From Ensifer sp. LCM 4579 (GTDB lineage Bacteria; Pseudomonadota; Alphaproteobacteria; Rhizobiales; Rhizobiaceae): a stretch of 64,000 bases of DNA. The stretch spans positions 238,805 through 302,804 of the forward strand of contig NZ_MDDV01000060.1 of the NCBI RefSeq assembly GCF_001854885.1. Direction: 5' to 3'. Shown here in pieces: positions 58,817-64,000 of the stretch (positions within the stretch are counted from its first letter, which is position 1; each line of letters opens with the position of its first letter). Below the pieces are notes generated by a model. The model did no database searches, was not told the origin of the DNA, and was given only the letters and a program-made list of their open reading frames with translations. The translations under genes were made by a program, and so were the position numbers.

Positions 58817-61042
58817 TCACGCGAACAGGCGCTTCACCAGGGAAATGCTCGGCAGTTCCTTTAGTTGCGTCATCAGATGGTTGAGCTGGCGCAGGTCCCA
58901 GACTTCGAGATCGAACTGCAATTCGCTGAAATCGGCTGCCACGCGGCCCATCGACAGCGAGCGGATGTTGACGTCGGTGGTGGCGACCGCCTGGGCAATC
59001 TCCGCCAGAGTGCCGGGCTCGTTCAAAGCACTGACGGCAATCCTTGCCATGAAACGGCTGTTGTTCGCCTCGTCCAGGTCCCATCGCACATCGATCCAGC
59101 GCTCCGGTTCCTCGTCGAACTTCTGCAGGATCGGCGATTGGATCGGGTAGATGGTGATGCCCTTCTCCTTATCCATGATGCCAACGATCCGGTCTCCGGG
59201 AACGGCCCCGGCGGGGCTGAAATGCACCTCGGCATTGCCGGACAGGCCGCGGATCGGCAGCGCCTCCGGTCCTTCGGCCTGCTGCGCGGCTGTCGCCTCC
59301 TTCGAGCGGCCCGGCAGCTTGAAGACCATCCCGGCGGCGCTACGCATGTTGAACCAGCCGTCGTCGGCGCTGGGCTTGACGGTCACGCGTTCGTCCTGAT
59401 GGTCGGGGAAGACGGCACGCAGCACGTCGAGCGAGGAGAGCTCCCCGCGCCCGACGGCGGCTATCGCGTCTTCGACTTCCTTCTGCCCGAGCCGGTGCAG
59501 CACCGGCTTCAAGCCCTCGCGTGAGAAGGTTTTGCCGGCCCGCTCGAAGGTGCGCTCGAGGATTCGGTAGCCGAGGCCGGCATATTGCTTGCGCACCGCC
59601 GCACGCGTCGCGCGGCGGATGGCGGCGCGCGCCTTGCCGGTGACGACGATCTCCTCCCAGGCGGGCGGCGGCACCTGAATGCCGGAGCGGATGATCTCCA
59701 CCTCGTCACCATTGTTCAGTCGCGTCACCAGTGGCATGATGCGGCCGTTGATCTTGGCGCCGACGCAGGTGTCGCCGATATTGGTGTGCACCGCATAGGC
59801 AAAGTCGATCGGCGTCGCGCCGCGCGGCAGCGCAATCAACTGCCCCTTGGGCGTAAAGCAGAACACCTGGTCCTGGAACAGTTCGAGTTTCGTGTGCTCG
59901 AGGAATTCTTCCGGATTATCGCCTTCGGCAAGCGACTCGATCGTGCGGCGCAGCCATGCATAGGCATTCGACGTCGGAGACCGCGTCGCCTCCCCCGAGA
60001 CGGTGTCGCGATCCTTGTAGATCGCATGCGCCGCGATGCCGTATTCGGCGATCTCATGCATGCGCTTGGTGCGGATCTGCAGTTCGATGCGCTGGCGGGA
60101 CGGCCCGATAATTGTCGTGTGTATCGACTGGTAATCATTTTGCTTCGGGGTGGAGATGTAGTCCTTGAAGCGGCCCGGCACCACGCGCCAGCGGGTATGG
60201 ACGATGCCGAGCGCCCGATAGCATGACTGGATATCGTCGACGATGATGCGGAAGCCCCAGACATCCGACAATTGCTCGAAAGAGAGCGATTTCGACTGCA
60301 TCTTGCGGAAGACGGAATAAGGCTTCTTCTGTCGTCCCTTGACGTAGCCGCTCCTGAGGCCCTCGGCCTCGAGCAATTCGCTGAGTTCCTGTTCGATCTT
60401 CTTGATCAGGCCTTCATTGCGCTGGGAGAGCTCCTCCAGCCGCCTCGTGACCGTCTCGTATGCCTCTGGATTGATATGGCGGAAGGCGAGATTTTCGAGT
60501 TCCTCGCGCATATCCTGCATGCCCATGCGCCCCGCGAGCGGCGCATAGATGTCCATCGTCTCCTCGGAAATCCGGGCACGCTTTTCCGCCGACATGTGAT
60601 CGAGCGTGCGCATGTTGTGAAGCCGGTCGGCGAGCTTGACGAGGAGAACCCGGACATCATCCGAGATCGCCAGCAGGAGCTTACGGAGATTTTCCGCCTG
60701 CTTCGCTTTCTTGGTGACGAGATCGAGCTTCTTGATTTTCGTCAACCCCTCGACCAGCGCGCCGATATCCTCGCCGAAGAGTTCGTCGATCTCCTGTCGC
60801 GTCGCCGTCGTGTCCTCGATCGTGTCGTGCAGCAGCGCCACGGCGATCGTGGACTCGTCGAGATGCATCTCCGTCAGGATCGCCGCCACTTCCAGGGGGT
60901 GGGAAATGTAGGGATCGCCGCTTGCCCGCTTCTGCTGTCCATGCTTCTGCATGGCGTAGACATAGGCCTTGTTCAGCAAGGCCTCATTAACGTCGGGCTT
61001 GTAGCTCTGCACGCGCTCAACGAGCTCGTATTGGCGCATCAT
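58817..61042 (-). CDS. rel: bifunctional (p)ppGpp synthetase/hydrolase
   Basis: A 741-aa stringent-response enzyme. In order: HD hydrolase (LLHDTIEDT near 76), synthetase (VWGFRIIVDDIQSCYRALG, DYISTPKQNDYQSIHTT), TGS (FTPKGQLIALPRGATPIDFAY), linker/zinc-like region and C-terminal ACT (VSALNEPGTLAEIAQAVATT). Both activities look intact, as in the single RelA/SpoT protein of most alphaproteobacteria. ATG 61042 is followed by another; an upstream TTG is less likely. Next to rpoZ, as often. Confidence 0.96.
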   Translation of the reverse strand: MMRQYELVERVQSYKPDVNEALLNKAYVYAMQKHGQQKRASGDPYISHPLEVAAILTEMHLDESTIAVALLHDTIEDTTATRQEIDELFGEDIGALVEGLTKIKKLDLVTKKAKQAENLRKLLLAISDDVRVLLVKLADRLHNMRTLDHMSAEKRARISEETMDIYAPLAGRMGMQDMREELENLAFRHINPEAYETVTRRLEELSQRNEGLIKKIEQELSELLEAEGLRSGYVKGRQKKPYSVFRKMQSKSLSFEQLSDVWGFRIIVDDIQSCYRALGIVHTRWRVVPGRFKDYISTPKQNDYQSIHTTIIGPSRQRIELQIRTKRMHEIAEYGIAAHAIYKDRDTVSGEATRSPTSNAYAWLRRTIESLAEGDNPEEFLEHTKLELFQDQVFCFTPKGQLIALPRGATPIDFAYAVHTNIGDTCVGAKINGRIMPLVTRLNNGDEVEIIRSGIQVPPPAWEEIVVTGKARAAIRRATRAAVRKQYAGLGYRILERTFERAGKTFSREGLKPVLHRLGQKEVEDAIAAVGRGELSSLDVLRAVFPDHQDERVTVKPSADDGWFNMRSAAGMVFKLPGRSKEATAAQQAEGPEALPIRGLSGNAEVHFSPAGAVPGDRIVGIMDKEKGITIYPIQSPILQKFDEEPERWIDVRWDLDEANNSRFMARIAVSALNEPGTLAEIAQAVATTDVNIRSLSMGRVAADFSELQFDLEVWDLRQLNHLMTQLKELPSISLVKRLFA

Positions 61043-61071
61043 CCGCTGGCGGCTCCATTGCAATCACAAGA

Positions 61072-61107
61072 AACAAAAAAGTGCGCCAATCATACGAGTG
61101 GCGCACT
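61072..61107 (-). terminator. rpoZ terminator
   Basis: Read on the minus strand, AGTGCGCCA and TGGCGCACT form a 9-bp stem followed by TTTTTTGTTTC. Strong rho-independent signal, so rel has its own promoter in part. Confidence 0.88.
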
Positions 61108-61147
61108 GCTTCGAAAACACGTTGGAACAGCTTTTGCCGAACGGATC

Positions 61148-61552
61148 TCAGTAGTCGTCGCTCTTTTCCGGGGGAACCAGGCCCTCGATGCCGGCCAGCA
61201 GTTCTTCCTCGGACATACGGTCGAAGGTCAGCGCTTCCGGCTGGTCTTCCTCCTCCGCGGCTTCCGCGAAAGCGGCCGTCTCGGTCTGGGTGAGCGCAGC
61301 CGCATCGGGCTCGGGCTCGTCCACTTCGACATGCTTCTGCAGCGAGTGGATCAGGTCCTCCTTCAGGTCGCCGGGCGAAAGCGTCTCGTCGGCGATCTCG
61401 CGCAATGCGACGACCGGGTTCTTGTCATTGTCGCGGTCGACCGTGATCTGGGCGCCTTGCGAAATGAGACGAGCGCGGTGGCTGGCAAGCAGGACGAGTT
61501 CGAAACGATTTTCGACCTTGTCGATGCAGTCTTCGACGGTGACGCGGGCCAT
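61148..61552 (-). CDS. rpoZ: RNA polymerase omega subunit
   Basis: A 134-aa omega subunit; it stabilises the beta' subunit and mediates ppGpp effects. The start [20 protein letters not shown] and the following [19 protein letters not shown] are typical, with [17 protein letters not shown] after. The C-terminus is acidic and longer than in enterics. ATG 61552 starts the conserved region. Adjacent to rel, separated by a terminator. Confidence 0.96.
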   Translation of the reverse strand: MARVTVEDCIDKVENRFELVLLASHRARLISQGAQITVDRDNDKNPVVALREIADETLSPGDLKEDLIHSLQKHVEVDEPEPDAAALTQTETAAFAEAAEEEDQPEALTFDRMSEEELLAGIEGLVPPEKSDDY

Positions 61553-62024
61553 GGCCTTGTCCTTTGCGACTGGAAAGCGCGGCGGCATTGCCGCTGCGCA
61601 GATTGACGACGTCGAAACCGGAATTGCCGTAGCTGACGGCTCCATTGGCTCCGATTTCTGGAATTAGCGCCCGGATACAATCAAAACCGCACAAGTTCAA
61701 GTTTTTCCTGCATCCGGCGCTCACATCCTTTCCCGCCGCATGGTAGAATGTGCCGTCCCGGCACGCGGCTGCAGGCGTTAGATATGGATCGTATTTCATT
61801 GCAAGCGAGGTAAAAACGCCGCCGACAATCGTAAATTGAACGTGTGGATGAACTGCAGAGACTGCTAAAATTTGCAATAGGCAGCATACGCCTGTTGGAT
61901 TAATGCAATCGCCTATCTTACATTATTTGCCATACCAGCAATTATTAATGTAGTGCACCTATTTAAGCGCAGCCTTCCGCGGGGGCGGTCGGTACAATGC
62001 GCAGGCGTGGAAAAGGAAATCACG
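61553..62024. other. 472-base AT-richer spacer before the NYN gene
   Basis: Divergent region between rpoZ and the NYN gene. The stretch at about 61780–61960 is clearly more AT-rich than the surroundings. It should hold both promoters; no RIME, RNA gene or reading frame is convincing. Confidence 0.5.
61674..61701 (-). promoter_or_regulatory. candidate sigma-70 promoter of rpoZ
   Basis: On the minus strand CTTGAA and TGTATC are spaced 16 bases apart, about 125 bases upstream of rpoZ. Fits the CTTGAC/CTATAT-like rhizobial consensus only partly. Confidence 0.3.
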
Positions 62025-62603
62025 ATGTTCGATCCCCGGGAGAAAATCGCTCTGTTTATCGACGGCGCCAATCTCTATGCCGCCTCGAAGAGCCTAGGTT
62101 TCGACATCGATTACCGCAAGCTGCTCAAAGCATTCCAGAAACGCGGCTACCTGCTCAGGGCCTATTATTACACGGCGCTGATCGAGGACCAGGAATATTC
62201 CTCCATCCGGCCGCTGATCGACTGGCTGGACTACAATGGCTACAAGGTCGTGACCAAGCCGGCGAAGGAATTCACCGACTCGCTCGGACGGCGCAAGATC
62301 AAGGGCAATATGGATATAGAGCTTGCGATCGACGCCATGGAACAGGCCGAGACCGTTGATCACCTGGTGATCTTCTCCGGCGACGGAGACTTCACCACGC
62401 TCGTCGAGGCGCTGCAGCGAAAGGGCCGCAAGGTCTCCGTCGTCTCGACCATGTCGACGCAGCCGCCGATGATCGCCGACGACCTGCGCCGCCAGGCCGA
62501 CCATTTCATCGATCTCGCGACGCTCAGAGGCGAGGTCGGCCGCGAACCTTCGGAACGCACGCCGCGGCCGGCAGAGCCGGTTGCGGATGATGTGGAGCTT
62601 TGA
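62025..62603 (+). CDS. NYN domain protein (LabA/DUF88)
   Basis: A 192-aa PIN-like nuclease-fold protein of the NYN family. Acidic active-site residues are in LFIDGANLYAASK, KGNMDIELAIDAM and IFSGDGDFTTLV. NYN proteins are likely RNases; LabA members act in various regulatory roles. ATG 62025 has AAAAGGAAA upstream; earlier in-frame ATGs lie in the AT-rich spacer. The IS element begins 55 bases after its stop. Confidence 0.9.
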   Translation: MFDPREKIALFIDGANLYAASKSLGFDIDYRKLLKAFQKRGYLLRAYYYTALIEDQEYSSIRPLIDWLDYNGYKVVTKPAKEFTDSLGRRKIKGNMDIELAIDAMEQAETVDHLVIFSGDGDFTTLVEALQRKGRKVSVVSTMSTQPPMIADDLRRQADHFIDLATLRGEVGREPSERTPRPAEPVADDVEL

Positions 62604-62657
62604 TCAGAATAGACGGGATACCAGGGCGTGCGGTGTGTTGCCCCTCTCCTCGGGTTT

Positions 62658-64000
62658 AACCCCATAGGCGCTAACTTTGTGTTGACGGCGGTGACGGTGC
62701 GTGATTCATCGTACCTATGAGTGATTCGTTGCGAGCATTGGATTGGGACGAGCTGGTCGGACGACTGGGCTCGGCGGAAGAGTTGGAGGCGAGCGCGCGG
62801 GAAGCCGGCGCGCTGCGTCGCAGACGGCGGGTCGCGGGCGCGGCCGACCTTTTGCGGTTGTGCTTTGCCTATGTGCTGGGCGGGTTTTCGCTTCGGACCT
62901 TGGCGGCCTGGGCTGAGCAGCGGGCGCTTGCGTCGATGTCCGACGTAGCGATGCTCAAGCGCCTGAAGGCCAGCGCCGATTGGGTGGGCTCGCTGGTTTC
63001 GGCGTTGCTCGCCGAGCGCTGTCCCGAGGCCGTTGCCGGCTTGCCCGGCGGCCTGCGGATCATGGCGGTCGACGCCACGGTCGTTGCGCCGGCCGGGCCG
63101 AAGCGGGACTACTGGATGGTGCATACTGTGTTCGACCTTTCGCGGCTGCAGCTCTGTTCGGTGGCGGTCACCGACCGGCATGAGGCCGAGCGGCTGTCGC
63201 GGGGTGCTGTGGCTGGCGAGCTTCGCATCGCCGACCGGGCTCACGCCAGGGCGACGGATTTGGCTGAGACGGTTGCGGCGGGGGCCGATTTTCTGGTGCG
63301 CGCGCCTTCGAATTATCCGCGCTTGCTCGATGGCGAAGGCCAGCTCTTGGATCGCCTGACCCTCTGCCGCGAAGCGGGCGAGAAGGGCGTGCTCGATCGC
63401 GCCGTGCGGGTTCAGGACGGCAAGTCGAAGGTCGAAGTGGCGGCTCGGGTAGTGATCTTGCCCTTGCCGCCCGAAGCGGCCGAGAAGACCAGGCAGGCGG
63501 CGCGTCGGTTGGCCTCCAAAGCGAGATACAAACCCAGCGAGGCCGCCATCGAGATGGCTGGCTATCTGGTGCTGCTGACGTCGCTTGCACCGGCCGATTG
63601 GCCGCCGGACCGGCTCGCCGCGACCTATCGCCTGCGATGGCAGATCGAACTGGCCTTCAAACGCATGAAGTCGCTGGTGGGCTTGGAAGACCTGCGCGCA
63701 AAGGACGACGATCTCGCCCGCCTGTGGATCAACACCGCCCTGCTGGCCGCATTGCTGGCCGAGGACGACCTGCCGGCCCTCGATCCCGAGGCGCCGGACT
63801 CTCTCCCCCTGGCCGCCTGAACCACGCCACGCTGCCGATCTGGCGTCTCGTCGCCATGGCAATCAGCAACATCACCGTGGCCGTCTTGCACGCGCCCATC
63901 CGGCCGATTCCCATCCCCCGACTGCTCCATCGGCTGCGCGAGCCACCGCGAAGGCGGTGGGCCACCGCACATCGACGGTTAAGTTAGCGCATATGGGGTT
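62658..64000 (+). mobile_element. IS4-family insertion sequence
   Basis: Terminal inverted repeats of 20 bases: AACCCCATAGGCGCTAACTT at 62658–62677 and, reversed, the last 20 bases of the window (63981–64000), with one mismatch. About 1343 bp. It lies after the NYN gene. Target duplications cannot be judged because the window ends at the right repeat. Confidence 0.85.
62717..63820 (+). CDS. IS4-family transposase, frame probably broken near its end
   Basis: A 367-aa DDE transposase. The catalytic aspartates are in MAVDATVV and RIADRAHAR, and the IS4 signature Y-2-R-3-E-6-K is exact in YRLRWQIELAFKRMK. The frame stops at 63820 after a run of five C (63805–63809). In the −1 frame sequence continues to 63987 with LNHATLPIWRLVAM … LREPPRRRW, which resembles the usual basic C-terminus of this family. 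So a one-base deletion, or programmed slippage, is likely. Whether it still moves is unknown. Confidence 0.88.
   Translation: MSDSLRALDWDELVGRLGSAEELEASAREAGALRRRRRVAGAADLLRLCFAYVLGGFSLRTLAAWAEQRALASMSDVAMLKRLKASADWVGSLVSALLAERCPEAVAGLPGGLRIMAVDATVVAPAGPKRDYWMVHTVFDLSRLQLCSVAVTDRHEAERLSRGAVAGELRIADRAHARATDLAETVAAGADFLVRAPSNYPRLLDGEGQLLDRLTLCREAGEKGVLDRAVRVQDGKSKVEVAARVVILPLPPEAAEKTRQAARRLASKARYKPSEAAIEMAGYLVLLTSLAPADWPPDRLAATYRLRWQIELAFKRMKSLVGLEDLRAKDDDLARLWINTALLAALLAEDDLPALDPEAPDSLPLAA

Overview
This window looks like a chromosomal segment of a Sinorhizobium (Ensifer) species, close to S. meliloti. The evidence is its high GC content, the rhizobial order rpsR–DUF2232–rplI–dnaB–alr–radA–cvpA–purF, the adjacent lpsL–rkpK pair, and several copies of a roughly 107 bp intergenic element matching the Rhizobium-specific intergenic mosaic element RIME1. 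The assignment comes from gene content and order; no database search was run. Nearly all of the window is core genome. The exceptions are the intergenic repeats and an IS4-family insertion sequence whose right inverted repeat is the last 20 bases.

Layout. 1–3.8 kb: ribosomal proteins S18 (partial) and L9 and the replicative helicase DnaB. 3.8–5.8 kb: an AraC-type regulator with the AzlC/AzlD amino-acid exporter. 6–12 kb: alanine racemase, RadA, CvpA, PurF and an SDR enzyme. 12–17.6 kb: phosphatidylethanolamine synthesis (pssA, psd), an Atm1-type ABC exporter and a LysM protein. 17.8–25.2 kb: LOG-family protein, RarD, citramalate synthase, proline iminopeptidase, three GFA zinc domains (two fused by what looks like a frameshift) and CysS. 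25.6–31.8 kb: a 50-aa basic peptide, a YedK-like protein, a Nudix hydrolase, exported proteins behind a CtrA-like box, then a translationally coupled run YgfZ–HD hydrolase–PTP–NrtR-like regulator. 31.8–36.2 kb: sodC and the nadA–nadB–nadC operon, which has a perfect 29 bp inverted repeat upstream of nadA. 36.3–44.5 kb: MFS transporter, MOSC protein, HD protein, DUF2339 giant membrane protein and a Tat-exported PhoX-like protein. 44.5–50.3 kb: recO, an L,D-transpeptidase lipoprotein, an SRPBCC/ArsR divergent pair, lpsL, rkpK and a small exported protein. 50.5–61.6 kb (all minus strand): tex, cfa, era, rnc, lepB, acpS, DUF2062, DUF3563, rel and rpoZ. 62–64 kb: NYN-domain protein and the IS4-type element.

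How the genes work together. The clearest regulatory circuit is NAD biosynthesis. nadABC makes nicotinate mononucleotide from aspartate; a Nudix-like protein with a degenerate catalytic box and a C-terminal DNA-binding region is encoded about 4 kb away, and a perfect palindrome sits 30 bases upstream of nadA. The minus-strand block from rpoZ to era groups stringent response, lipid cofactor synthesis, protein export and RNA processing. pssA, psd and cfa act successively on membrane phospholipids; lpsL and rkpK provide UDP-glucuronate and UDP-galacturonate for surface polysaccharides.

The observations most worth a second look are the nadA palindrome with its candidate regulator, the frameshift fusion of two GFA genes, the 15 bp tandem repeat that builds the N-terminus of PssA, the CtrA-like box before a pair of unknown genes, the two unlisted 50-aa proteins, the RIME1 copies at gene edges, and the apparent frameshift near the C-terminus of the transposase.
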